Shown here: positions 55,915-64,000 of the stretch, piece by piece
How the letters are laid out: each line of letters opens with the position of its first letter
Position numbering within the stretch: the first letter of the stretch is position 1
DNA from: Piezodorus guildinii
Lineage: Eukaryota; Arthropoda; Insecta; Hemiptera; Pentatomidae
Length of the DNA stretch: 64,000 nt
Reading direction: 5' to 3'
NCBI GenBank assembly: GCA_023052935.1
Contig: CM041295.1
Span: forward strand, 107,200,711-107,264,710
The notes under the pieces: generated by a model
The model's database searches: none
What the model was told of the DNA's origin: nothing
What the model saw: only the letters and a program-made list of their open reading frames with translations
Position numbers and translations under genes: made by a program

Positions 55915-56075
55915 CAGAGACGCGATAATTAAGGATGCCAGGAATAAGAAAAACGATTTCCTGGTGGTTCATCTCGATGTGATTGGCGCTTTTGACAATG
56001 TTGGGCATGAGCACATCATAGGCTCATTGAAGGCGAGAGGATCTGAGGAAGATCGACATTTTTACAGAAAGTAAG
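55915..56075 (+). pseudogene. R2-like LINE fragment, RT motif A region
   Basis: Encodes 'DARNKKNDFLVVHLDVIGAF' and then 'DNVGHEHIIGSLKARG': the RT motif A (LDVIGAFDNV) with the spacing of R2-clade elements. Only about 50 codons are left. The fragment at 58395-58638 may be from the same kind of element. Confidence 0.65.
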
Positions 56076-56554
56076 AATATAACTAAGCTATCTAGAAAAA
56101 AATAATCAAAGGTGAGTCTCTTTTCCTTTATATACTTTTATCTCGCTAAAAGTCTCGTTTTTTATTCATTTTCAAGAATTTTTTTAACTAGTCGAGAATA
56201 GTCTTTGGCACAAAAAATACAAAGCATGTCCTTATCTTATTGTTAATTTTTGTTTTGATTTTATATCTAAAAAATTACAGGAATTAGAAAGATTTTCCCA
56301 TCACATGTTTTGGTCCGTGAAGCTAACTTTAAAGGGCTGCAACACTATAAGTATTGGCTAGAAACAAATTTATGGTTTTATATTCACAAAAGGATATAGA
56401 ATAACTGGTCAAAAAATAATGAAAATCAAAAATGTCCAGTGGCAAGATCTGGATGATTTCGAGTGGATTGACCCATGTCCAAACCATTTTAGTCTCTGTA
56501 TCTTGATGTGAGAAGAGATACTAATATCTTGGTAGAGCTGGAGCAATTCCAAAT
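56076..56554. other. No gene recognised
   Basis: A stretch around 56285-56500 reads in one plus frame as 'VKLTLKGCNTISIG' and 'NVQWQDLDDFEWIDPCPNHF' with stops; no domain recognised. Possibly part of a further decayed element. Confidence 0.4.
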
Positions 56555-56557
56555 AGG

Positions 56558-56805
56558 GGAGCCCATGGCTGAGTGGCTAGCGCTCTAGTCCCTTATGCTA
56601 AAGTTGTGAGTTCGAATCCCAGTCCCGGCGGGGCTTTTATAAGGATGGAATTCAAATGGGGATTCACTCACAGCCTCTCCCCCGGGTATGTGAGACTCGT
56701 CAGCCAAATGGTGGCCACACACAAAATTAGGCATGGGGAGTGATGACCCTACCCTACAAATTGCATCGAGAAACGCGAGTGTTACCTCCAAGGAGATAAA
56801 ATTAT
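56558..56805 (+). mobile_element. SINE family 1, 3'-truncated copy
   Basis: Head 'GGGGAGCCCATGGCTGAGTG' with the B box 'GAGTTCGAATCCC' and most of the body; the sequence stops matching at 'GCGAGTGTTACCTCCAAGGAG', without the shared LINE-like tail. An RTE-like RT frame starts directly after it, so it was cut by a later event. Confidence 0.85.
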
Positions 56806-56811
56806 TATAAG

Positions 56812-57581
56812 AGATTATTATAAGGCAGCCTATGATACCATTGTTAGGAGTAAGCTCATAGTAGCCATGCCTGAACTGGGATTACCATGTCAACTAGTTT
56901 GTTTAGTAAAATGCACAATGGCAAATACAATCTGCCAAGTGAAATGTTATGAACTATCAGAGCCGTTTGAAGTGAAAGGTGGCCTAAGGCAGGGGGATCC
57001 AATAGCTCCTCTCCTGTTCAATATAGCTCTGCAATATAAGTCATCGTCAATAGGGCGAAATTAGTACAGCAAAGGACAATATTTACGAGGATGACCCAAG
57101 TACTTGTATATTCAGATGACGTCATTATTGGGAGATCGCAGCAGAGTATAAGAGTGGCCTATGAAGCAATGGATACTGAAGCAGGAAAGATTGACCTACA
57201 AGTAAACGAGCTGAAGACCAAGATTATGGTACTGGGCAAACGACTGGATCAGAGGCAGATTCATTATGAAATGGGGCCCTATAAGTTTGAAGCAGTAAGC
57301 AGCTTTCAATATCTTGGCTGTATTATCAACGATAATTTGAAAGAAGAAGAGGCCAGAAAGCGAATAGCGGCTGGGAATAGAGCCTATTTCCCCATATTGA
57401 AGCTGATCAGGAGCAAGATTGTGAGCTGTTCCACTAAGTTTATGCTATACAATACCCTTATAAGCCAGTGGTCACATACGGTGGAAAAATTTGGACCCTC
57501 AACAATATAAATATAGACTTACTAGATAGGTTTGTCAGTAGTCAGTGGCGGCGAAGGAGAAACAGCGAATTGTTCCGGCTA
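56812..57581 (+). pseudogene. RTE-like LINE fragment (second family), RT and thumb
   Basis: Begins in RT motif A (YKAAYDTIVRSKLIV), then 'GGLRQGDPIAPLLFN' (motif B), a shift, 'LVYSDDVIIG' (motif C, Ser for the usual Ala), 'SSFQYLGCIINDN', 'KRIAAGNRAYFPILKLIRSK' and 'YGGKIWTLNNIN'. One frameshift near 57060 and another near 57470. It ends where the T-tract of the reversed LINE begins. Confidence 0.82.
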
Positions 57582-58215
57582 TTTTTTTTTTTTTTTTTTT
57601 CAGTGGCACGACAGGCTGTGCTGGGCCCCATTTCATAATGAATCTGTCCTTGGCCTCCTCGATCTTTCTGCCCCAGACAGTCCTATCTGCAGCATGTGTC
57701 GTGCTTAATCCTGCTTTTCTCAGGTCTGAAAGGACGTTGTCTTTCCATCGGGATCTTGGGCCTGCCCCTAGGTCTCGCGCCACTTGGAGTGCTCCTATAT
57801 AGTTTTAACGGGCCCCTGCTACTTTCCATTCTGAGCACGTGTCCGATTCACTTCATCCTCTGCAACCTGACGAAGCTTGAAATGTTCAAATCGCGGCAAT
57901 CAACGTACAGTTCCGCATTCTTGCGCAGACGCCACGTTCCATTTTCCCTGACATTTCTGAAAATGCGCCTGAGGATCCTCCTTTTAAAGTAGTCAACCTT
58001 ATGTGCAGCCGACTTATCGTCCACATTTCACACTCGTAGGCCTTATGAAGCATTTATATAGTCTTACTTTTGTAGTGTGGCTTAGAAGTCTGCTTCTGAA
58101 AAACTTGGATATGGAGAAATATGCTTTATTGGCTGCTGACAGTCTAGATCTTATTTCACTCTCTTCTTCCATTTTCTCACTGATAACTGTTCCCAGGTAT
58201 TTTAATCTAGCCCTA
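57582..58215 (-). pseudogene. RTE-like LINE: RT thumb and C-terminus
   Basis: On the minus strand: 'RLKYLGTVISEKMEEESEIR', 'RLSAANKAYFSISKFFRSRL' and 'TTKVRLYKCFIRP' (58215-58010), and, after a frame-broken centre, 'GPRSRWKDNVLSDLRKAGL', 'HAADRTVWGRKIEEAKDRF' and 'WGPAQPVVPLKKK' (57783-57585), which reads straight into the poly-A. Inactive. Confidence 0.8.
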
Positions 58216-58249
58216 CACAAAATTATCAAAGGAACAGGACTGAACCATG

Positions 58250-58371
58250 GCAATACTATATTTTCTAAAATGGTACAAATTCTTGCTTATGCGGATGATG
58301 TTGCTATAATCGGACGACCCCAAAAGGCTGTGGAGGAAGCCTTCTACAAAATAGAAAAGGAAGCAAAATAA
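58250..58371 (+). pseudogene. RTE-like LINE: inverted piece with RT motif C
   Basis: 'ILAYADDVAIIGRPQKAVEE' then 'AFYKIEKEAK' and a stop. It is in the opposite direction to the piece at 57582-58215 and precedes it in protein order. Confidence 0.8.
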
Positions 58372-58394
58372 ATAAATAATAATAAAAAAATAAT

Positions 58395-58638
58395 AACAAT
58401 GTACCTAAAGGTGCCACATATACTTATAGGCGCTGTATATGTAGGGAATCCATATCTGAATTGTGTCGAATGTATAGGACAATGACGGAACCCATGTAAC
58501 ATATCGCGTCAGGCTGTCAAGTCCTCATTGGAAAGGAATACTTGCTGAGGCATAATGAGGTGGCTAAAATTGTTCACCAAGCACTGGCCAAGAAATTTCA
58601 GATTCTGGAGGACACATGCCTGTATTATAAATACAGCC
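58395..58638 (+). pseudogene. R2-like LINE C-terminal fragment
   Basis: Reads 'CRMYRTMTEPM*HIASGC', then 'QVLIGKEYLLRHNEVAKIVH' and 'QALAKKFQI'. This is the Cys-His finger plus 'YL.RHN.VA..IH' block at the C-terminal side of R2-type pol proteins; the second cysteine of the finger is Tyr and a stop is present. A mariner element is inserted right after 'YYKYSP'. Confidence 0.72.
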
Positions 58639-58767
58639 CACAGGGTTGGCAAATAAGTGCTTTCAGTTTTTCAGGGTGAAATAAAACTCAATGTATTATA
58701 GACATAAAATTTATTTGATCTACAATATATTGACTATTATTTAATACTACTTTTCCCCATCTTCTCG

Positions 58768-59234
58768 CTAACTGCATAATGCCATGTTCATAGATTGTCT
58801 GGAGGTTATTGTAAAAAATGGTTTTTTAATGAGGACATCAGGAGTTCCTTTTGGAATTTCTTTCCATTCATGGAATTCTGCAGTGAACGGAATAAGTGGT
58901 AGACACTTGGAGCTAGGCATGACGAATAGGGAGAGTGGGACAATAGGGCCATAGCAATCTCTTGCATTGATTGGGTTGGATATTATGATGAATAATGGCC
59001 ATAACATTGCTTGTTTCAATTTTGTGTGGGCAACCAGACCCTTGATGTAAATAATAAATTGTATTATTATTATTAAATTGATGTCCGAATTTTTGAATGA
59101 AAATTGGCAAACCAATTTTGACAGGAGCGTTCGGTTAAGGCATCATTCCCATAAACACTGCAATTTTTTCTATGAGCTTCTGCAGCACTCTTATTTTTTT
59201 TTTTATAATACAACAAAATATGCCCATAAAGAAT
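58768..59234 (-). pseudogene. mariner transposase, truncated and broken
   Basis: The N-terminus is readable: 'ILLYYKKKNKSAAEAHRKNC', 'SVYGNDALTERSCQNWFANF', the first half of the mariner paired-like DNA-binding domain. After a frameshift near 59110 only pieces follow: 'HQGSGCPHKIETSNVMAIIH' resembles the end of the linker, and the C-terminal frame resembles the last part of mariner. The catalytic DD34D core is mostly deleted. Confidence 0.8.
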
Positions 59235-59335
59235 GATATTTTCTTCCATATTCAAAGGGCAATAGCAAGCACAATACTAAGCTAGTTTCAACAAGAGTTA
59301 ACAGATATAGCTGTTGACACATTACTAATAATAAT

Positions 59336-61275
59336 GATAGGCTTACCGAACCCGAAGGTTTGATGCCAATACCACCAAACTCGGCCTGCGCAGACTCATC
59401 CAATGTTCACCGTCCAAGCCCAAGCCCCCAAGATCAGTCTTCACGCAATCCTCCCATCGACACTTCGGCTACCTTTCGGAAGCCTACCAGTTGGATTAGC
59501 GAATACCAACTTTCTCGGAATCCGTTCCTCTGGGAGCCCAACAACTTTACTCGCCCATTTGAGTCTCCGCGATGCTATCAACTCAATTATATTCACAGGG
59601 GACAAGGTCCGCGATTCCGCGTTGTGCAACCTTCTAAACTTCCCAGTGGCCTCATCTCTCTTCGGACCAAATATTTTTTGCAGCACCTTATTTTCGAAAA
59701 CCTTATGCCGTTGTTCATCCTTCAAAGTAAGCGGTCACGTTTCACATCTGTAAAGAACCGTCGGAAGAATAATAATTTTATATAAATTCTAACCTTTAAG
59801 TTTTTAGACTGAAGCCGCGAGCTAAGTAATTTAGCAACTGAATAATAACACGCATTTCCCACCTTTAACTGGGACTTTATTTCTTCCTGGATTTCATTTT
59901 TCCTTATTATTGAACCTAAATACTTGAATTTCTCTATGTGTTCAAAAGTATGCCCTGATATATCAATATCACAAAGATCGCCATCGTTTCTGCTACTAAT
60001 CATATATTTCGTCTTATCGGTATTTAATTTGAATCCTATTTCTTTACTGGTTTTTATTAACACACTTGTATTTAGTTGTATGGTTTCTTTGTCTTCACTA
60101 GCAGTACCAAATCATCGGCATACCCCAAAACCGGAATCTTATCAACCATATTTAAACTTTTCTCAGTACACGTCACCTTTTCTATGACATATTATAAAGC
60201 TATATTAAATAAAACAGGTGAAAGGGAGTCACCCTGTTTCAAACCCGATTGCACCTCAAATCTCTCGGAGTAATTATGACCGATTCTAACTTTATGGAAT
60301 GTTTCCGACAAACACATTTCTACTAACTTTCTAGGTAATCCCTGTTCAATCATGATGTTATACAGCTTCTGACGGTCAATGGAATCATAAGCCCTTTTAA
60401 AATCAATATAAAGTTGATGGACTACACCGTTGTATTCCAACTTTTTCTCTAATATTTGACGTAAGGAAAATATTTGATCAATAGTCGAGTGATTCCATCT
60501 AAAACCACATTGGTAGTCTCCGATAATTTCCTCAGCGCATTTCGTGATTCGGCTAGTTAGTATTGACGAGAATATTTTATTGCACTGGGAGAGAGAAAGA
60601 TCCGACGATAGTTGTTACAATCCGTCCTCGGTCATTTTTTGTGAATCGGAATAAGTATTGATTCTTTCCATTCTTCGGGAATTTTTTCATTTTCCTAGAT
60701 CTTTTTAACTAAAACATGTAATTTTGGAAACGCCCGCTTCTCCACACGCCTTGATTAATTCACTAGTGATATTATCATTTCCTGCAGCTTTATAACATTT
60801 TAATTTTTCTATCGTCATTTCGACTTCCTTTTTACTTGGTGAGTCTATCCACGGTTCAGCACTCTGATATTCAGAGTGAGGAGATTGATTATTATTTTCC
60901 GTATTTAGAATGCCATCAAAATGTTGTTTAAATTTATTTATTTAGGATCCGCAATTATGTTGTTATTTGCATCTTTAACCCCATTCAATAGGGGTTTAAA
61001 TCTTTTATGCAATTTGTTTATACCTTTGTACATCTCTCTTATGTTATTTTTGCTTCTGTGTTTTTCTAATTCTATTATTTTGCCTTTAAGATACTCTCTT
61101 TTCTTATTTTTTAAGAATTTTGAAGTCTCATTTTTTAATATCCGAAAGTAAGCCACGTTATTATCGCTTGGATGATTTAAGGAATTAAGTTTAGCAGTTT
61201 TTCTTTTTTTACACATATTTTGCGATCCCTGTCGAACCAAGACAAAAATTACCATTGACATATTACAAATTACCG
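59336..61275 (-). mobile_element. RTE-like LINE inside mariner, with target duplication
   Basis: Same family as 46100-48503. The tail (ATT)n is at 59336-59342 on this strand's 3' side. Flanks TTGACACATTAC (59324-59335) and TTGACATATTAC (61276-61287; also present at 61255-61266) are the target duplication. It lacks the endonuclease (5' truncated). Pieces of ORF: 60938-61282 connector region, 60192-60440 RT, 59722-60063 thumb, 59441-59725 C-terminus. Confidence 0.85.
59441..61250 (-). pseudogene. RTE-like LINE ORF (connector, RT, C-terminus), broken
   Basis: Minus strand, 5' to 3': 'EMYKGINKLHKRFKPLLNGV', 'EYQSAEPWIDSPSKKEVEM', a heavily broken fingers region (60500-60760), 'VVHQLYIDFKRAYDSIDRQK' (motif A), 'QSGLKQGDSLSPVLFN' (motif B, intact here), a gap around motif C, 'LNTDKTKYMISSRNDGDL', 'EHIEKFKYLGSII' and 'DEQRHKVFENKVLQKIFGPK'. 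It complements the plus copy at 46-48 kb, in which other positions are broken. Confidence 0.83.
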
Positions 61276-61393
61276 TTGACATATTACAAACAGGATAAAC
61301 AATCCACTTTAGGGATTAATTCGGTAGATAAGAGATAGATCATAGTGACATAAAAAACAGAAAAACCATAAGGACTTATTTGCCAACCCAATA

Positions 61394-61980
61394 TTATATT
61401 GATCTTAAATCGATATCAAGGCAAAAATGATGTAAACAATGATGTCATTACATAAATATGTTTGCCTTCTATTACTGGATAAGTAATATTGCTCTCATTT
61501 GCTACTAATATAAATAAATATTTACTCTACCAACCATTTTTTCTGAACACCACATGATTGAAAATTCCTACTGTTGATGTTTAAAGTAAAATGTAAACTA
61601 GAAGGAATTAGTCCGGGTGGGGGTCAGTGCCAATATATATATTGTAAAGGCACACATTAAACCCAATCATTACCTTACCTTACTTAGCGTTCTAGCCACA
61701 CCCATCTTCTCCACCAACATAAAAACCATGCCTTTGAATAACCCAAGTACAAGGTAATTATTGATTAAAACAAGGAAACCATTCTATTTGAATTAGTAAT
61801 ACAATTATTTACCTTATTATTAATATCTCATTATTGTTTTTAAAAGTTATTGTTCCTTCATCAAAAAAAAAAATTGGTTTCCTTACATTTTTTTTGTTGT
61901 TGAAATGTATACCAAAAAATATTGTTTTAAATATATAATCAGTTGTTACTTATCTATTCTAAATTTCTCTTCTTTTTTAG
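61394..61980. other. Probable intron or upstream region, no gene seen
   Basis: AT-rich with no recognised repeat. Its end (CTTCTTTTTTAG, 61969-61980) is a good polypyrimidine tract and acceptor for the exon that follows. Confidence 0.5.
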
Positions 61981-62071
61981 TTCATTTGGCAGTGAATATT
62001 TAAGTTGGGACTTTAGTTCCTTCAATAATTTCACCAATGCAGATGAAAACTGTGAAACAGTAACCACAATG
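61981..62071 (+). CDS. Unrecognised gene at right edge, exon 1 of those visible
   Basis: 91 bases between an acceptor TTTTTTAG and a donor GTTAGT; the frame uses one base from an earlier exon, then encodes SFGSEYLSWDFSSFNNFTNA and 'DENCETVTTM'. It joins in phase 0 to the next exon. Chosen because this is the only frame open across all three exons. Asn-x-Thr (NFT) suggests a possible glycosylation site, which would fit a secreted or membrane protein; not proven. The earlier part of the gene is not identified. Confidence 0.6.
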
Positions 62072-62172
62072 GTTAGTATAGTTACTTTTAGATTACGATA
62101 AATAAGCATTCTATTTTTTGTTTGGATTAACCTTTAATATGATCGAAATAAATTCCTTACTTTTTGTTTCAG

Positions 62173-62367
62173 GTACGAACAAGATATATGAACTATATCA
62201 AGAGATCTCTAGAGCATAATTATGAGAAATGGCTGGATTCTAACAAAGGTAATGATGACATAAATTGTTCAAAAGAAGACATGTTAAAATGTGCCAAAGT
62301 TTTGGAGTGCAAAGCAATGAGAGCTTGTATGATGACAAGATATTACCAGCAGGCCATGATGAAAACT
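62173..62367 (+). CDS. Unrecognised gene at right edge, exon 2
   Basis: 195 bases, 65 codons, phase 0 on both sides; acceptor TTTTTGTTTCAG, donor GTATGT. It encodes 'VRTRYMNYIKRSLEHNYEKW' and then 'CSKEDMLKCAKVLECKAMRA', 'CMMTRYYQQAMMKT'. Four cysteines are spaced C-x7-C-x5-C-x5-C in a helical context, with a fifth in the previous exon. I do not recognise the family. The splice signals and unbroken frame in such decayed surroundings support a real gene. Confidence 0.7.
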
Positions 62368-63447
62368 GTATGTTTTGGTTTTACTTTTGATATTTTCTAT
62401 AATTCAATTATTTGAAAAAATAGTTTTTTTCTGCTAAATTTTAAAATGTATTTAGTTATTATTTAGTGTGACTAGTTAACGTTCATTAATTATCTATCTA
62501 ATTGCTTGGGACCAATGAATTAACTGTTTTATTATGGTAATATAGACAATTAAACTTTTCCTTAAAACCTGTTAATCATTTAAGATGGGTTAGGCAACCT
62601 TAAAGCCAATTCCAAATTATTATGAAGTTGTACTGTTTAACCAAGTAAAGTGGCTAACTTTAATAAGTCCCACCATTTTCTCTTCTTTTGTTACATTATT
62701 TGAAAGGAGGGCTCAAAAAATAAAGCTTAATAATACTATAAAAATAAGTTTTAATTTTATTAAATTTAAATCAAATCAATTAATTTTTCAATTTAATCCT
62801 TCATATTCTAATAATTGTGATTACAATTAGAATGACAACCTTAGATAAAACTAAAAATCTATCTAATGACTTTTAACTACAGGTATTTTGTTTAATTTAT
62901 TGAAGTGCTATTAAAGTTGAATGGAAATAAACTGTGTATATTTAATTAACTGTATTTTATAATATTGTGTATTAGCTTCTATGTAGTGATCCAATACCAG
63001 CAGTGGAATAATTACAGATTTTTTAAAGCAAAAAACAAGTAGATTTAAAGATGGATAGCTTCAAATCATAACATAATGTAGGTTTTTTACCAAGGCTTAG
63101 TAATATTTTCAATGATCTTAATAAAAAAACTAAAATAAAACAAACTATTGGGTTGAAAATAATTGATTTGCATTAAAAATTGATTAAGAAATTTTCTGAT
63201 CCGTCAGAGTAAGTCTATTTATTGATTCTATTACTATTCATTTACTATTGTTTGAATTCATACTTAATAATATATGACATAACACTACCAAAAAATATAA
63301 TAATATAGCTCTCATGTAGATTTATTGATAGTTATTTAAGAATAATCCATTAAATAAGGAGCAGATAGTGAGGGGTACGGTCTGATTGTGTTATCTTTTA
63401 TTATTTTTCTCTATTACATAACAGTAATTCTACTGATTTTATTTTAG
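62368..63447 (+). other. Intron of the right-edge gene
   Basis: 1,080 bases, AT-rich, bounded by GTATGT and ...TTTTATTTTAG. No transposon recognised inside, in contrast with the GILT introns. Confidence 0.6.
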
Positions 63448-64000
63448 ATGAATGAAATAAAAAAGTCAACTGAAGAAGGAAGTCTTTTTAGTCCAATCAT
63501 TGAAAATGTGTATGATAATAAAATCAAGAACCAATATGAAAAGGGCACACAGACAAGCTTAAGCTTAACTTATAGCACAGTGGAAAAATCCGAACAATCA
63601 GAAGGTATTTCACAAATGCAGCATACAAAAGAAATTTCAATTACTGGCAAAATCATGAGCAATCCTAACGCAATTAACCCAGAACCTCGTACTACTGATA
63701 ATTTTGACAATGAAGAGGAAAATTACTTGGAAGATGTAATTAAAAAGTCTCCAAATTCCTCAGAGAAAAATGATGATGATAAAGCATCGAGCCCGAAAAA
63801 AAATAAATATGAAGAAGAATCAATCGAAAATACTAATTCGGATAATGAAAATGAGTCAAATGATTCTGGTAACCCAGGAGTGGAAATCATAAACAGAAAT
63901 TTAGAAGAGAGGATTCAAAACTTAGCTGTTTTATTGGGTATAGATGAATCTAATTTGAATCCTGAAGTACTGGAAAACAGAAATGAACAACCTGCAATCC
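63448..64000 (+). CDS. Unrecognised gene at right edge, exon 3 (continues beyond window)
   Basis: An open frame of 184 codons to the window end with no stop, in phase with exon 2. The start is MNEIKKSTEEGSLFSPIIEN; most of the rest is rich in Asn, Glu, Asp, Ser and Lys with low complexity (NFDNEEENYLEDVIKKSPNS; ENTNSDNENESNDSG), so it is probably disordered and acidic. The visible end turns more ordered: 'IINRNLEERIQNLAVLLGID'. An open frame of this length in AT-rich DNA is unlikely by chance. Function unknown. Confidence 0.75.
   Translation, partial: MNEIKKSTEEGSLFSPIIENVYDNKIKNQYEKGTQTSLSLTYSTVEKSEQSEGISQMQHTKEISITGKIMSNPNAINPEPRTTDNFDNEEENYLEDVIKKSPNSSEKNDDDKASSPKKNKYEEESIENTNSDNENESNDSGNPGVEIINRNLEERIQNLAVLLGIDESNLNPEVLENRNEQPAI

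Larger units (their letters stand above)
57582..58371. mobile_element. RTE-like LINE copy with inverted 5' part
   Basis: 57582-58215 on the minus strand is the 3' part of an RTE-like ORF with poly-A (T-run 57582-57600). 58250-58371 on the plus strand encodes 'ILAYADDVAIIGRPQKAVEE' and the following residues, the part that normally lies just before the region at 58215. Opposed halves that are contiguous in the element are the mark of twin priming. The 3' tail (CAGCCTGTCGTGCCACTGAA, minus) is the tail also carried by SINE family 1. Confidence 0.8.
58641..61391 (-). mobile_element. mariner element, split by an RTE-like LINE
   Basis: The left end (...GGGTTGGCAAATAAGTGC) and right end (AGGACTTATTTGCCAACCC) are the typical mariner TIR. 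TA follows the right end (61392-61393); at the left the equivalent bases are mutated. The transposase runs from about 59234 leftwards. The 5' UTR is interrupted by an RTE-like LINE (59336-61275) with a ~12-bp target duplication TTGACAYATTAC. Without the insert the element is about 0.8 kb, so it is also internally deleted. Confidence 0.85.

Overview
This is eukaryotic DNA, very AT-rich and crowded with (TA)n tracts. It is almost certainly from an arthropod: it carries R1-clade, jockey-clade, RTE-like, R2-like and CR1/jockey-superfamily LINEs, Ty3/gypsy elements, Tc1 and mariner transposons, hAT-type MITEs and tRNA-derived SINEs, together with split host genes that have GT-AG introns. The species cannot be fixed from the sequence; a crustacean such as a copepod is only a guess. 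There is no sign of bacterial gene organisation, operons or CRISPR.

Region by region. 1-10 kb: a TA-flanked palindromic MITE, a reversed SINE, a 2.9-kb long-inverted-repeat element, a decayed CR1/jockey-superfamily LINE split by a complete hAT-type MITE (8-bp target duplication), a 3' jockey scrap, a dead Tc1 element with both ends, and a second hAT-type MITE. 11.2-15.9 kb: a near-complete R1-clade LINE on the minus strand lying between two (TA)n tracts, with an intact 996-residue ORF2 and an ORF1 broken by one 2-bp frameshift. 16.3-19.0 kb and 27.7-29.6 kb: two foldback elements of the same modular design (21-bp subterminal repeats plus about 110-bp tandem repeats in opposed arms). 19.06-22.06 kb: a 5'-truncated, internally deleted jockey-clade LINE with a 14-bp target duplication, sitting in a repeat block associated with the foldback family. 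22.3-25.2 kb: an almost identical inverted pair of RTE-like 3' ends around a tandem duplication of about 837 bp. 25-32 kb: three SINE families and more palindromic MITEs. 35-50 kb: two decayed Ty3/gypsy elements, each split by a later LINE, one also split by a TIR element. 54.4-61.4 kb: another complete hAT-type element, R2-like and RTE-like LINE pieces, one with an opposed 5' part that fits twin priming, and a mariner element interrupted by an RTE-like LINE.

Host genes are few. On the minus strand, three phase-0 exons at 54266-54093, 51558-51412 and 45028-44963 encode the central and C-terminal part of a GILT (gamma-interferon-inducible lysosomal thiol reductase) family protein, including the CQHG..EC signature; its introns are full of transposons. 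The CXXC active-site exon was not found. At the right edge, three plus-strand exons (61981-62071, 62173-62367, 63448 to beyond the window) encode an unrecognised protein with a cysteine-containing segment and a long acidic, low-complexity tail.

The parts that interact biologically are mostly the mobile elements: one tRNA-derived SINE family ends in the same 3' tail as an RTE-like LINE found here, which points to a LINE-SINE partnership; the order of nested insertions gives a relative history of the locus. I found no clear new host system. The modular foldback family, the LINE-SINE pair and the R1-clade LINE in a (TA)n tract are the observations most worth following.
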